Positions 33,610 through 43,631 are shown, counted from the first letter of the stretch. The stretch is DNA of 64,000 nt from JBCCIM01 sp965263205 (GCA_965263205.1 CBDHHF010000001.1:1-64000), one strand, 5' to 3'. Notes: generated by a model not told the origin, from the sequence alone. Numbers and translations are program-made.

Positions 33610-36600
33610 ATGTCTCCAGAAAAATATCAGCCAAAGCATAACATTCGATTTGTAACGGCTGCAAGCCTTTTTGACGGGCACGATGCTGCGATCAATTTGA
33701 TGCGCCGTATTTTGCAGGGATCAGGTGCAGAAGTTATCCACCTTGGGCATAATCGATCCGTACAGGAGATTGTCGATACGGCCATTCAGGAAGATGTGCA
33801 AGGCATTGCCATCTCGTCTTATCAGGGCGGGCATATCGAGTTTTTTAAGTACATGCACGACCTGCTCCAGCAGCAGAATGCCGGCTACATCAAAATTTTT
33901 GGTGGCGGTGGTGGTGTAATTGTTGATGCTGAAATCCAGGAGCTCGAAGCCTACGGGATCACCAAGATATTTTCGCCAGATGATGGCATGCAAATGGGGC
34001 TTCAGGGCATGATCAATTACATGCTTGAGTCGTGTGATTTTGAAACGGAGTCGCGCGATGCACAATTGCTTGCTGAACCGATCGCGCATACAGCGACTTC
34101 CTTCAGGAAACTGGCCAGACATCTCACCGCTGTAGAGCAGGGGGTAGGTAAATCGTTGTCTGTTTCTGCAGATGGCGTGCTTGAGTCTCCGCCGGCAGTG
34201 AAATCAGACAAAAATGTCCCCGTTGTTGGCATTACCGGCACAGGTGGAGCAGGCAAGTCTACGCTTACCGATGAGTTGGTGCGGCGTTTTATGAACGACT
34301 TCCCCGATCTTCGGATGGCAGTCCTCTCTGTAGATCCCAGCAAGCGTGTTACGGGTGGTGCATTGCTCGGCGACCGAATCCGGATGAATGCCATCTATGG
34401 TAAGAACGCGGAGCGCGTATACATGCGTTCGTTTGCGACGCGCCAGGCACACCGTGCTACCTCGCAGGCGATGGCCAATAGCATTGAGATTTGCAAAGAG
34501 GCTGGCTTTGACGTGGTCATCCTCGAAACCGCCGGCATTGGTCAGAGCGATACCGAAATCACCGAGCTCACCGATACCTCAATCTACGTGATGACCCACG
34601 ACTTTGGCGCGCCAACGCAACTCGAAAAAATCGGGATGTTGGATGTGGCTGACTTTGTCGTCATCAACAAATTTGAAAAACGGGGAAGTGCAGATGCTTT
34701 GCGGGATATCCGCAAGCAAGTCCAGCGGAATCGTGGACTCTTTCAGCTTGCACCAGACCAGATGCCCGTTTTTCCAACGATGGCCTCGCAGTTCAACGAT
34801 CCAGGAGTTACGAAACTGTATCTCGCGCTTTTGGAACGGTTCAATGAGGAGTATGGGTTTGACCGCAAGACCGACGTGTATGGCGGTGAGCTTCCCGAGG
34901 TGAATCCAAACGAGCTTTCGATCATCCCACCCAAGCGCCAACGGTATTTGGGAGAGGTTGTCGATACGTGCCGCGATTACAGAAAGCGCGCTGAAGAAGA
35001 AATTGAGCACGCGCGAAAGTGGGGCGAAGCGCGTGGGGTGCTCCAGCAATTGGATGCTTGGAAAGCCGGCGACGAAGGCGAAACGCGTACGCGGCTCGAG
35101 CAGATGCGCGATCATTGGTGGAATAAAATCAGCTCTCGAGGTCGCCGAATTCTCGAAGATTGGGACGAAATGGCGCAGAAGTATACGTCCGAAACGTATA
35201 CCTATGAGGTGCGCGGTAAACGATTCACGGTGCCGCTTTACACAACCTCGCTTTCTGGCCTGCAAATTCCCAAAGTAGCGATTCCTCGTACACTAGATGC
35301 CGGCGAGCGCTTGCGGTTTGCGTTGCTGGAAAACGTACCAGGGTTCTTTCCTTACACGGCGGGCGTATTCCCGTTCAAGCGAGCCGGCGAAGATCCAACG
35401 CGCATGTTTGCCGGCGAGGGTTCACCTGAACGCACCAACCGCAGATTTCACCTGGTTTCGCTGGGCATGCCGGCGCGGCGGCTCTCAACGGCGTTCGACT
35501 CGGTAACCCTCTACGGTTTTGATCCGCATACACGCCCCGATATTTATGGAAAGGTGGGCAATTCCGGCGTTTCAATCTGTACGCTGGACGACATGAAAAA
35601 GCTGTATTCTGGCTTTGATCTGTGCGACAAAGCAACCAGTGTGTCGATGACCATTAACGGGCCGGCGCCCATGATCTTGGCGCTGTTCATGAACACTGCC
35701 ATCGATCAGCAAGTGGAGTTTTACCTGAAAGAGCAGGGGACGTGGGAAACGGTTGCTGCTGCTATTGCAGAGCGGGTGAATCAGGATGAGGTGAAATACG
35801 TGCCTTACGGGCCGCAGGGGCGCGAAGACGGCCTGCCCGAGGGCCACGACGGCAGCGGCCTGGGGTTACTGGGTACGACTGGCGAAGAACTGGTCCGTTG
35901 GGAGCTACTCGATGCAGCCACGTACGCTGACATCAAAGCGCGTACGCTCAACACTGTTCGGGGCACTGTGCAGGCTGATATCCTGAAAGAAGACCAGGCG
36001 CAGAATACGTGCATCTTCTCAACCGAGTTTGCCTTACGTATGATGGGAGATGTGCAGCAGTATTTCATCGACCACAAAGTACGCAATTACTACTCTGTGT
36101 CGATCTCCGGGTACCATATCGCAGAAGCCGGCGCCAATCCGATTTCGCAACTTGCCTTTACCCTGGCAAACGGACTCACCTTCGTCGAATACTACCTGTC
36201 GCGGGGCATGGATATCGACGATTTTGCACCCAACCTGTCATTCTTCTTTTCGAACGGCCTCGATCCAGAATATACCGTCATCGGCCGGGTTGCACGCAGA
36301 ATTTGGGCGGTGGTGATGCGAGACAAGTACGGCGCAAACGAGCGCAGTCAGAAGCTGAAATACCACATCCAGACTTCGGGTCGCAGTCTGCACGCCAAAG
36401 AAATCCAGTTCAACGACATCCGTACTACGCTACAGGCACTCATCGCCATTTACGACAACTGTAATTCGCTGCATACCAATGCTTTTGATGAGGCGATCAC
36501 TACGCCCACTGAAGAAAGCGTACGCCGCGCTATGGCGATCCAGTTGATCATCAACCGTGAACTTGGACTGGCCAAAAACGAAAACCCGAATCAAGGGGCG

Positions 36601-37065
36601 TTTGTGATCGACGAACTAACCGACCTCGTAGAAGAAGCCGTATTGATGGAGTTCGAGCGGATCAACGATAGAGGTGGTGTATTGGGGGCGATGGAGACGA
36701 TGTACCAGCGCGGCAAAATTCAGGAAGAGTCGCTGCTCTACGAGCACAAAAAACACAGCGGTGAGTTGCCGGTGATTGGTGTCAACACGTTCCTTTCGAA
36801 AAACGGGAAGCACGAGGAAGAGGAAGCAACTGTTGAACTGATGCGCTCAAGTACAGACGAGAAGCAGCATCAGATTGATAACCTGGAACGGGTGCAGCGC
36901 CGGCATACCGACGCTGCACAGGTTGCGTTGCACAGGTTGCAAGAAACGGCCAGGTCCGGAGGCAACCTCTTCGAAGCACTCATGGACACCGTGAAGGTGT
37001 GCTCACTCGGTCAGATTACCGAAGCCTTGTTTGAAGTAGGCGGGCAGTACCGGCGGAATATGTAG
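33610..37065 (+). CDS. icmF: Fused isobutyryl-CoA mutase (IcmF-type)
   Basis: This 1151-residue protein joins the B12-binding domain (DGHDAAINLM at 22-31, with the His that binds cobalt), a MeaB-like G-protein chaperone (Walker A GTGGAGKS at 210-217, NKFEKRGS as base motif) and the acyl-CoA mutase TIM barrel (from about 560; NYYSVSISGYHIAEAGA near the active site). IcmF interconverts isobutyryl-CoA and n-butyryl-CoA, and some relatives use other short-chain acyl-CoAs. The ATG at 33610 gives the known opening; the longer frame from 33496 overlaps the transferase. It ends 3 bases from the converging pilin-like operon. Confidence 0.95.
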   Translation: MSPEKYQPKHNIRFVTAASLFDGHDAAINLMRRILQGSGAEVIHLGHNRSVQEIVDTAIQEDVQGIAISSYQGGHIEFFKYMHDLLQQQNAGYIKIFGGGGGVIVDAEIQELEAYGITKIFSPDDGMQMGLQGMINYMLESCDFETESRDAQLLAEPIAHTATSFRKLARHLTAVEQGVGKSLSVSADGVLESPPAVKSDKNVPVVGITGTGGAGKSTLTDELVRRFMNDFPDLRMAVLSVDPSKRVTGGALLGDRIRMNAIYGKNAERVYMRSFATRQAHRATSQAMANSIEICKEAGFDVVILETAGIGQSDTEITELTDTSIYVMTHDFGAPTQLEKIGMLDVADFVVINKFEKRGSADALRDIRKQVQRNRGLFQLAPDQMPVFPTMASQFNDPGVTKLYLALLERFNEEYGFDRKTDVYGGELPEVNPNELSIIPPKRQRYLGEVVDTCRDYRKRAEEEIEHARKWGEARGVLQQLDAWKAGDEGETRTRLEQMRDHWWNKISSRGRRILEDWDEMAQKYTSETYTYEVRGKRFTVPLYTTSLSGLQIPKVAIPRTLDAGERLRFALLENVPGFFPYTAGVFPFKRAGEDPTRMFAGEGSPERTNRRFHLVSLGMPARRLSTAFDSVTLYGFDPHTRPDIYGKVGNSGVSICTLDDMKKLYSGFDLCDKATSVSMTINGPAPMILALFMNTAIDQQVEFYLKEQGTWETVAAAIAERVNQDEVKYVPYGPQGREDGLPEGHDGSGLGLLGTTGEELVRWELLDAATYADIKARTLNTVRGTVQADILKEDQAQNTCIFSTEFALRMMGDVQQYFIDHKVRNYYSVSISGYHIAEAGANPISQLAFTLANGLTFVEYYLSRGMDIDDFAPNLSFFFSNGLDPEYTVIGRVARRIWAVVMRDKYGANERSQKLKYHIQTSGRSLHAKEIQFNDIRTTLQALIAIYDNCNSLHTNAFDEAITTPTEESVRRAMAIQLIINRELGLAKNENPNQGAFVIDELTDLVEEAVLMEFERINDRGGVLGAMETMYQRGKIQEESLLYEHKKHSGELPVIGVNTFLSKNGKHEEEEATVELMRSSTDEKQHQIDNLERVQRRHTDAAQVALHRLQETARSGGNLFEALMDTVKVCSLGQITEALFEVGGQYRRNM

Positions 37066-37068
37066 CGG

Positions 37069-38955
37069 TTAGTTTTTGTTGCAATTGTATTTGCCCTGAC
37101 CATTCTCTGCGCCTTTGCCTTTGGCGTTCACGTTGCCGCATGTGACAGGATTGCGCGTGTCGTTTGGCGACCAGTGCGCGGTCCAGGAGCCAAGATGAAT
37201 GGCGCCGGCGCCTTTTGCACCGTCACCCATTAACATGCTAATGGCGCTTACGTCGTTGGTGATCGTCGTGTTGGCACCCAGGTCTATGTCGAGTCCATAG
37301 TCAGCAGATTTTAGATCCGAGACCAGGTCTTCCATTTTATCGTTGTACTTTTCGATTTCATCCGTTCTGCGGTGCCAGTACATCGAGGCTTCGTAGATTT
37401 TGTACTCTGATCCGCCAGATACTTTGTACAAAGCCAGGGTAAGCGACAGCATACGGTTGCGGTTATAGCCCACGCATAAAGGTCCACTTGTGCTGGTACA
37501 TCCTGGGTATCTACTTCCGGTATCCCACATCTTCTTCAAGGAACTCAGCCGGAGGATATCCAGGTGCATGTATTTCAGTTCGTTCACTTTGAAAGTGCGC
37601 GAGCGGTACTGATTGGCGGAGTTTGCAATGCTGGTTTCGAAGCCGGCAGCAACCGGATTTGAAACACGCGCTTCACCATCAAACTCAAGGGTCAGACTAC
37701 CGCGGCCGTGTGCCGCTGTATTGTAGACCTCAAAGAACACTTCATCGTTGCTATTTAGCTTATTAAGCGTTTCGTTCAGGTGGATCTCGCCTTCATGAAC
37801 CCGCTCGCTACTGTTGGTAGAAAAGTAGGTGATCGCATTGCCGTATTTCGAGGTGAAATCGTGCTTGTGGTACATGCACCAGTTCCAGTACCATAGTTTT
37901 CTGTCGGGACCCTGCGCCTGTGCCCACGTACCGTTCATGTCGCGGAAGGTCGTGATGTCCATGTGGCCCGAGTTGGGCATGGCTTCGTGGAGTGCCACAA
38001 GGCCGCCGTTGATGTTGACGGTGCCGGCAAAGTCGATGCGCGGGCTCTGGTTTTCTGCCGGCGGTTTGACGATGACCATGCCATCCCAATTAAACGAGGC
38101 GCCATCTGGGACAATCAGGCTACCCTCGACCACCAAAATGCCGGAGCCCGTGAAATCACCGCTGATGGTGAGGTCATCTTTGACGCGGAGCACTCCTTCG
38201 CCATTTCCTGAATCGAAGCTGGATGGAAGGTCTGCACCTTCGCGGATAGTTGTTTCGATGCCCGGGTTGGCGTTGATATAGCTGCCAAGTGCCGACTCAA
38301 CCTGGTCTGGGAAGAACATGCCCGTTTCCTGCTCTAGCCTCAGGCGGTCCGCCGTGTCAATCAGGTCAATAACAATGTCCGAGTTTCCACTGTTACTCAG
38401 CGCATCTTCCAATTCTGTATTGACATTATCCACGCCAAGTCCCATTTCATTCAGGTCGTTGGCAAGCCCCAGGTCTTGAATAAGCACGTTATCGAGGTCT
38501 GCCAGAGCCTGATCATCAAGTGTGATCGAAGTGATGTCGAGCTCTGCATTGTTGTTTATATCCAGATCAACTTTTGCAGCTTTAATCTGAAATGCATTCA
38601 TGGCGCCACCTGGATTCCACTGGTACTGGCTCCGCAAATCATGCACGGCGCCCTGGTATTCAGCGCGAACGGTAAGATCGAGAACGCCGGAATCAACCTT
38701 GTAGTTCATGATCTGAATTTCGCCACCGCCTTCAGTGAGGCTTTGGAACGGAGCAGCGCCGTCTTCGCCGCCTACAGAGATCCAGTTAGCAAGTGCCAGT
38801 TTACGTCCCTGTACAGCCAGGTCGCGTGCCATCTGGTTGGAATAAGCCTCTGTCTGGGCATCCTGCGTATCCCTGTTGGTTTGCTGCATAGAGGATGTCA
38901 ACCATACCGTTGTGATGGTTGCAGCAAGTGCAAAAAGTAGTGCAGCTTTACCCAT
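37069..38955 (-). CDS. Large PilX-like anchored protein, triplet A
   Basis: This is the third gene of triplet A. A membrane helix begins at residue 3 (AALLFALAATITTVWLT), followed by a helix rich in Gln, Asn and charged residues, then about 560 residues. Residues 255-330 have short repeated strands (LRVKDDLTISGDFTGSGILV, then FDWDG-type turns and VNINGGLVALHEAM), the pattern of PilX-type and bactofilin-like beta-stacks. The second half has HDFTSKYG, SSLKKMWDTGSRYPGC and MYWHRRTDEI, all shared with its paralogue at 41775. Cysteines cluster at the C-terminus. It probably builds or decorates a surface fibre; this is inference. Confidence 0.8.
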   Translation of the reverse strand: MGKAALLFALAATITTVWLTSSMQQTNRDTQDAQTEAYSNQMARDLAVQGRKLALANWISVGGEDGAAPFQSLTEGGGEIQIMNYKVDSGVLDLTVRAEYQGAVHDLRSQYQWNPGGAMNAFQIKAAKVDLDINNNAELDITSITLDDQALADLDNVLIQDLGLANDLNEMGLGVDNVNTELEDALSNSGNSDIVIDLIDTADRLRLEQETGMFFPDQVESALGSYINANPGIETTIREGADLPSSFDSGNGEGVLRVKDDLTISGDFTGSGILVVEGSLIVPDGASFNWDGMVIVKPPAENQSPRIDFAGTVNINGGLVALHEAMPNSGHMDITTFRDMNGTWAQAQGPDRKLWYWNWCMYHKHDFTSKYGNAITYFSTNSSERVHEGEIHLNETLNKLNSNDEVFFEVYNTAAHGRGSLTLEFDGEARVSNPVAAGFETSIANSANQYRSRTFKVNELKYMHLDILRLSSLKKMWDTGSRYPGCTSTSGPLCVGYNRNRMLSLTLALYKVSGGSEYKIYEASMYWHRRTDEIEKYNDKMEDLVSDLKSADYGLDIDLGANTTITNDVSAISMLMGDGAKGAGAIHLGSWTAHWSPNDTRNPVTCGNVNAKGKGAENGQGKYNCNKN

Positions 38956-38987
38956 GTTCTTATGTGTTTATGCTGTTAAGGGGGCGG

Positions 38988-39680
38988 TTAATTCATGTTG
39001 GGCAGATCGACGGTTGCGGCAAATCTGCTCAGGTTTGTTTGGCTTGTAGATCGCTGGTCCTTTGTGGCAAATTCAACGCCGCCGGTTGCCATTTTGAGTT
39101 CAAAGCGAATTTTGGAAAGATCAGCTGAACAGGCCGCTGAATTTGCGCTGAATTCTGGCGTGGCTTTGTTCAGAAATTCCACCAAAAAGTGCGTCACAAA
39201 TTGTGCACTCTCGCCGGTTGTTTTGCTATCCACAATCCGAGCGATTGTATAGACGGGTACGGTTTCCGTAGAAGTCTCTTTGGGAATAGTGATCGTTTCG
39301 CCACTGTCAACCAGGATATAGCTGACCAATTCTACATTGGCTTCAGAAGGATTCGACGAACTGTAATCCGAATAAGGATCTGCAAGCGTAGGGAACGTGA
39401 GTACGGTTGTCACATCGCCGGTTTTTGTAATGCTGCACTCATATGCTGAGCCGCCTTTGAATCTACCGGCTGCAATCGCATCATCTGTCTGTGTCTGATT
39501 ACGCATATTGCTGATGTCGACCTGAAGAATTTCGCTGAAATTGGCGGCTTCCTCGTACACCATGTTGTTGATCACGGCCTCTGCGGCGCTTTGGGTACCC
39601 CGAACCTGGATGACGCCAAAAATTAGCAGCACGCCGGTCATGCCAAAAAAGGCTGCCATATGGTCGAAAATAAACTGCAT
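38988..39680 (-). CDS. PilW/GspJ-like anchored protein, triplet A
   Basis: This is the middle gene of triplet A, 32 bases from each neighbour. MQFIFDHMAAFFGMTGVLLIF opens with a helix at about residues 8-26, then VRGTQSAAEAVINNMV and EILQVDISNMRNQ, the ERD-N-like segment seen in PilW and GspJ minor pilins. The C-terminal half has CSADLSKIRFELKMA and KDQRSTSQTN, which recur almost unchanged in the paralogue at 43632 (CSADLSKVRFEFQLA and NDQRSTSQQN). It has no classical prepilin leader. A role as a minor pilin-like subunit is inferred. Confidence 0.8.
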   Translation of the reverse strand: MQFIFDHMAAFFGMTGVLLIFGVIQVRGTQSAAEAVINNMVYEEAANFSEILQVDISNMRNQTQTDDAIAAGRFKGGSAYECSITKTGDVTTVLTFPTLADPYSDYSSSNPSEANVELVSYILVDSGETITIPKETSTETVPVYTIARIVDSKTTGESAQFVTHFLVEFLNKATPEFSANSAACSADLSKIRFELKMATGGVEFATKDQRSTSQTNLSRFAATVDLPNMN

Positions 39681-39712
39681 TGTTCGATTTTCTGGTTATA
39701 GAGTGCGGCGAA

Positions 39713-40228
39713 CTACTGGATTTCAGAGGCAAGAATAATTTTAGTCCCGGTATACTGCGCTGCCCGATGACCTATAGAGTCGCGCGATACAACCGCCACG
39801 GTAAGTTCTTTGGCCATCATTGGGGACGTAGTTTGCTGTGAGGGTGCAGACGGATTGAGGTAGCGAACGGAATAGGTAACGTCGAATCGGAAGGTGTCTG
39901 CGCTTAGCGCATGGCTAACCGTCTCGCTGTAATTGTGGAAGTCATCAACGTCGTCGTATGCAGATTCGTCGTTTTCTCCCGTGTCTGGCCCAAAGGTATT
40001 GCCGTCGGAAAGGGTGCCCAGGTCGGGTTCAGAGCCGTCCGTAGTGGCTTCGTCGTAGGCGTAGCTGTTTTCGATGTTCTCAAGGCGCATCGACGCATAG
40101 TCAAGCGCAGCGCTTTCTTGTTCTCGCAAATAGATGCCCTCAACAGCGATGTAATTCGCGCGTTGTTGGTTGACGGAGACCATGGTGATGATCATCAGGG
40201 CGCCGAGCGTCATCAAAGTTTGTTGCAT
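39713..40228 (-). CDS. Small pilin-like anchored protein with a DDVDD motif, triplet A
   Basis: First gene of triplet A. MQQTLMTLGALMIITMVSV opens directly with the membrane helix; a second helical part (LREQESAALDYASMRLENIE) follows, then a beta-rich domain with YDDVDDFHNYSETVS and DVTYSVRYLN. The VDD-F/Y-HN segment also occurs in MshD-like and other minor pilins. The paralogue at 44369 has NDVDDYHNVTETGVS and ISYSVAYVN. The start ATG at 40228 is shared by both copies in position and opening (MQQT). The promoter should lie in 40229-40426, divergent from the lipoprotein gene. Confidence 0.8.
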   Translation of the reverse strand: MQQTLMTLGALMIITMVSVNQQRANYIAVEGIYLREQESAALDYASMRLENIENSYAYDEATTDGSEPDLGTLSDGNTFGPDTGENDESAYDDVDDFHNYSETVSHALSADTFRFDVTYSVRYLNPSAPSQQTTSPMMAKELTVAVVSRDSIGHRAAQYTGTKIILASEIQ

Positions 40229-40426
40229 GGCTGCTTCAGTGGGTATGCTGGCAGGAGGGGAGCATCAACGATGATGGTTAGCGTCAATGCTCATGCGTTG
40301 GTATCGCAGATTCGACAAAAAACTTTAATCGCTACCCGAAAAAATCTTAACTTGGCCGGTAGATGCAACTTGTATGTGTTTACGGCCCGTATACAACCTG
40401 TATTGTTCAACAAATTTGTTAGCTAC

Positions 40427-41206
40427 ATGAAAGCCACGTATACCTCGTCTATTTTTGCCATGTTTTGTATGATCGTGCTGGTGCTAACCGGCTGTACAGG
40501 CAGTGAGGGCGTAGATGCTGAAGATGAGGAATGGAGTACCGCCACCAGGCAAGAACGGAAGCGCAGCGATTCGCGCAGCAACAACGAAAACGACAGCAGA
40601 AATTCGGACAACAGTTACAATTCCGACAAAACGTACAACAGCCCAGAGGGGGAAGAACTGGGTGAAGCGTTGAACGAACTGGGTGATGCGTTGGAAAGTC
40701 TTGGTGACGCTTTTGGCGGTGGCAATAGCGTTGAAGCAGTTGATTTCCGCGAATTACGCACCATCATGCCGGATCGTATTCGTAACATGGAAAAAGGCAA
40801 GTCGAATGGTGAACGCACGGGAGCGCTAGGTTTTCGGATTTCCCAGGTAGACCAGATATTTTACGAAGAAGATGGTAACGGCGAAATCGAAATCTCAGTG
40901 GTCGATCTTGGTGGGCTGAAGAATGTAGCCTCCATGGGACTCGATTGGCTCAAACTCGATGTAGACCGCGAAACAGATGAAGGGTATGAGCGCACCCGTA
41001 CCTACCGCGAACATCCGGTGCTCGACAAATGTGATAACATGAGCGGCACGATGCGTTGTGAAATGACGGCCTTTGTGAGCCGGCGCTTTGTTGTTTCGCT
41101 CAAAAGCAAAGACATGGAAGCCGGCATGCTCGAGCGCATCCTCGAAGACATGGATATCCGGAAGCTGGAGCGGATGAAAGAAGAAGGGATTACACAGGAA
41201 GGTTAG
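40427..41206 (+). CDS. Hypothetical lipoprotein between the pilin-like triplets
   Basis: A lipoprotein signal (VLTGC, Cys near residue 23) is followed by a Ser/Asn/Asp/Glu-rich low-complexity linker of about 60 residues, then a folded region with MPDRIRNMEKGKSNGERTGA, GFRISQVDQIFYE and VVDLGGLKN. I have no family name. The frame is open much further upstream (39911), but only 40427 gives the signal. It has its own terminator and is transcribed away from triplet A and toward triplet B. It might serve the pilin-like system, but only position suggests it. Confidence 0.8.
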   Translation: MKATYTSSIFAMFCMIVLVLTGCTGSEGVDAEDEEWSTATRQERKRSDSRSNNENDSRNSDNSYNSDKTYNSPEGEELGEALNELGDALESLGDAFGGGNSVEAVDFRELRTIMPDRIRNMEKGKSNGERTGALGFRISQVDQIFYEEDGNGEIEISVVDLGGLKNVASMGLDWLKLDVDRETDEGYERTRTYREHPVLDKCDNMSGTMRCEMTAFVSRRFVVSLKSKDMEAGMLERILEDMDIRKLERMKEEGITQEG

Positions 41207-41228
41207 TAGCCGCTAGATAAAACGTAAA

Positions 41229-41261
41229 AAGGGCCGACAGCTGTTGCTGCCGGCCTTTTTT
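41229..41261 (+). terminator. Intrinsic terminator after the lipoprotein gene
   Basis: GGGCCGACAGC and GCTGCCGGCC form a stem with an A/C mismatch and a 4-base loop (TGTT), ending in six T residues. It lies 22 bases after the stop codon. Confidence 0.85.
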
Positions 41262-41743
41262 GATTTCAGATTGTTGATTGCGGAATGCTGATCTGTTCCG
41301 CCTGTGTTGCCCTGAGCCCCGCGAAGGATCTCTTTGGGGCTTGCGTCCCTCGAATAACGAATATCGAACAAGGAACCAGAGGTGTTCAGAAAAATCTTTA
41401 TCCAATGTAGGTGCTCATGGCCATTCCAGCGAGAGATACGCATCTTGTGCAGTAAGCGACTGCTCCCTGGTGTAGGTTGCGTACGTTCATTTCTTTTGCT
41501 TGCCCAAAAGAAACGAACCAAAGAAAAGGGCACCACCAAATAAAACGCGCGCTTTTATCTCCTTTCGCGCAGATCCTCCTGAATTTTATTCAGGAAAACG
41601 CTTCGATAAAAGCACCCACCACACATCGCCACGCATTTGGTGGACATCCGCGCGCTAATTTGCTTAATAACGAATGCATCTTTGCTACCTCTTGTTTTTC
41701 TGAGCACCCCTGACAAGGAACCCCGAATGTCGAAGGAAAATTT
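41262..41743. repeat. Intergenic repeat region 3 and flanking spacer
   Basis: A single core copy (41307-41331) lies between GATTGCGGAATGCTGATC (about 41275-41292) and GGGGCTTGCGTCCCTCG. The rest, to the end of the pilin-like gene at 41775, contains only short frames without known features. A piece at 41350-41375 (CGAATATCGAACAAGGAACC) and one at 41711-41740 (GACAAGGAACCCCGAATGTC) echo the sequence before the tandem repeat at 30763. Confidence 0.8.
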
Positions 41744-41771
41744 CCTCACTCCTCACTCCTCACTCCTCACT
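41744..41771. repeat. 7-bp tandem repeat CCTCACT, four copies
   Basis: Four exact copies of CCTCACT lie just before the stop codon of the pilin-like gene at 41775. The preceding 30 bases match those before the ATTCGAC repeat at 30763. Confidence 0.95.
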
Positions 41772-41774
41772 CCG

Positions 41775-43604
41775 CTACGGCTTCAACGCGAGCAGCGGAT
41801 TGCCCGGCTCATCGGGCTCCCAGTGTCGGTGCCAGGTGCCAAGGTTAGTCATACCAAAAGGCAGATTGCCCATGCCGCTCAACATAGCAGTAGCATTGTT
41901 ATTGATCGAGATCGTTACGTCGCTGCCGATGTTCAGGTTGACACCATAGTCGGTAGACTGGATATCGCTAATCAAATCATTCATCTCCTGCTCAAATTCT
42001 TCTTCTTCGTCTTGCCGACGATGCCAGTACAGTGAGGCGTCGTAAAGGTGTTTTTCACCGCCATCTACAATTTTAAAGAACCGGAGGGAGAGTGCTCCAA
42101 ACCGGTTGTAGTCTGTGCCTACACATCGCGGACCGTCCCAATAACGCGAATCGTTACAACCCGGGTAGCCTTCCGCGCTGTCCCAGAGCTTCTTCAAGGA
42201 GCTGATACGTGTCACGGCAATGTCCATGTGCAGCAAGTCACTCTCATGGAAAATTTGGGAGCGGTACTGGTTGTTGACGTCTGCAATTTGTGGATCAAAG
42301 CCGGCAGCCAGCGGATATGAAATGGGTCCAATCCCAGTAAAGTCTGTGGTGAGTATTGCCCGGCCATGAGATCCAGCATTGTGGATCACCATAAAGAGGC
42401 TGTCATTGTCCGGGTTTTTGAGTGCCTTTAGCAGATCGTTGAATTTGGTATGGCTATGTGTCTTGAAACCGTTGATGTTGGAGAGAAAGCCCACTTGTGT
42501 GGTTTTTAGCCGGCCGCTAAAATCGTGTGTATGTCGCCACCAGGGGTATTTGTCGCCGTACTGATTCCCCCAGGACGCGTCAGCATCATAGTTGATAGTG
42601 AGGTCCATATGGCCTGTGTTAGGAATACCTTCTTGAATGATGACGAGGCCACCGTTGATGTTGACAATGCCGGAAAGGTCGATGTTAGGGTTCAGGTTGG
42701 TTTCTTTTGGTTTGACGAGAATAATACCATCCCAGCTGAAATTAACCCCCTGTGGGACCTCAAAATTCCCTTCGATAATGAGTACGCCTTCACCTGAGAA
42801 GTCGGCACCGAAGTTTGCATTGCCGTCGATGCGTAACACGCGATCTGTGCTTGAACCAAATTCACTTGGTATGGAACTACCATTTATGACCGTTTCGGCG
42901 GAAGGGTGGGCCACCAGGAAGTTGTTAATGGCCTGTTCAACCTGGCTCGGGAAAAAGAGTCCGTTTTGCTGATTTAATGATGTACGGTCTGTTTCTGTAA
43001 CCGTTGAAACACCCAGTGTATTGCTGTGGCCACTGTTGGTAATTTCTGTTTCAAGGTCGGATGCCAGTGTAGAAAGGCCGAGGTTGAAGTGATCGAGATC
43101 ATTGGCCAGTTGCAATTCATCTATAAGGACCTCGTCTAGCTCATGTAGAGATTCGTCATCCAATGTGATGGAAGGAAAATCCAGAGTAGCTGCAGGATCA
43201 ATCGTTGTGGTCATATCCGGCGCGGTGATCTGCAGTGGATTCACAGTAAAATTATTCCAGGCGTAGCGGGTTCTAATTTCGTGGACGGAGCCTTCATACA
43301 CGCCGCGTACTGTAAAGTCCAAGACGTTTGCATTCGTCGGATCCGCACCATACGATTCTACGCTGATGGTACCGCCGCCTTCGGAGAGCGTAGAGAAAGG
43401 CTCTGTGCCCGTCACGCCGCCAAGCTTGATCCACTCAGCAATAATCAACTTCCGTCCTTTCACAGCAAGCTCGCGTGCAAGCTGGCCCGTGTGGTAGTCG
43501 CTCTGCGCTTCATTGGTCTCGCGTGTAGCCTGTTGCATGTTGCCCAATAGGATATAACCAATCAGGGAAAATACAATAGCTGCGATGATGGATACTTTAC
43601 CCAT
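41775..43604 (-). CDS. Large PilX-like anchored protein, triplet B
   Basis: This paralogue of the 37069-38955 protein, 609 residues, opens with MGKVSIIAAIVFSLIGYILL and again has no leader before the helix. Shared landmarks are ARELAVKGRKLIIAEWI, the beta-stack VLRIDGNANFGADFSGEGVL, VNINGGLVIIQEGIPNTGHM, HTHDFSGRL, SSLKKLWDSAEGYPGC and LYWHRRQDEE. It differs by ending in ALKP without the Cys/Asn-rich tail of the A copy. It is the third gene of triplet B. The pair has clear homology but is strongly diverged. Confidence 0.8.
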   Translation of the reverse strand: MGKVSIIAAIVFSLIGYILLGNMQQATRETNEAQSDYHTGQLARELAVKGRKLIIAEWIKLGGVTGTEPFSTLSEGGGTISVESYGADPTNANVLDFTVRGVYEGSVHEIRTRYAWNNFTVNPLQITAPDMTTTIDPAATLDFPSITLDDESLHELDEVLIDELQLANDLDHFNLGLSTLASDLETEITNSGHSNTLGVSTVTETDRTSLNQQNGLFFPSQVEQAINNFLVAHPSAETVINGSSIPSEFGSSTDRVLRIDGNANFGADFSGEGVLIIEGNFEVPQGVNFSWDGIILVKPKETNLNPNIDLSGIVNINGGLVIIQEGIPNTGHMDLTINYDADASWGNQYGDKYPWWRHTHDFSGRLKTTQVGFLSNINGFKTHSHTKFNDLLKALKNPDNDSLFMVIHNAGSHGRAILTTDFTGIGPISYPLAAGFDPQIADVNNQYRSQIFHESDLLHMDIAVTRISSLKKLWDSAEGYPGCNDSRYWDGPRCVGTDYNRFGALSLRFFKIVDGGEKHLYDASLYWHRRQDEEEEFEQEMNDLISDIQSTDYGVNLNIGSDVTISINNNATAMLSGMGNLPFGMTNLGTWHRHWEPDEPGNPLLALKP

Positions 43605-43631
43605 TTTCTTGTTTTAATTTTTGTGTCGGGG

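Noticed and set aside
39911..40426. Upstream extension of the lipoprotein gene
   Set aside because: The extra 172 codons overlap the minus-strand pilin-like gene and hide the lipoprotein signal; the ATG at 40427 is better.
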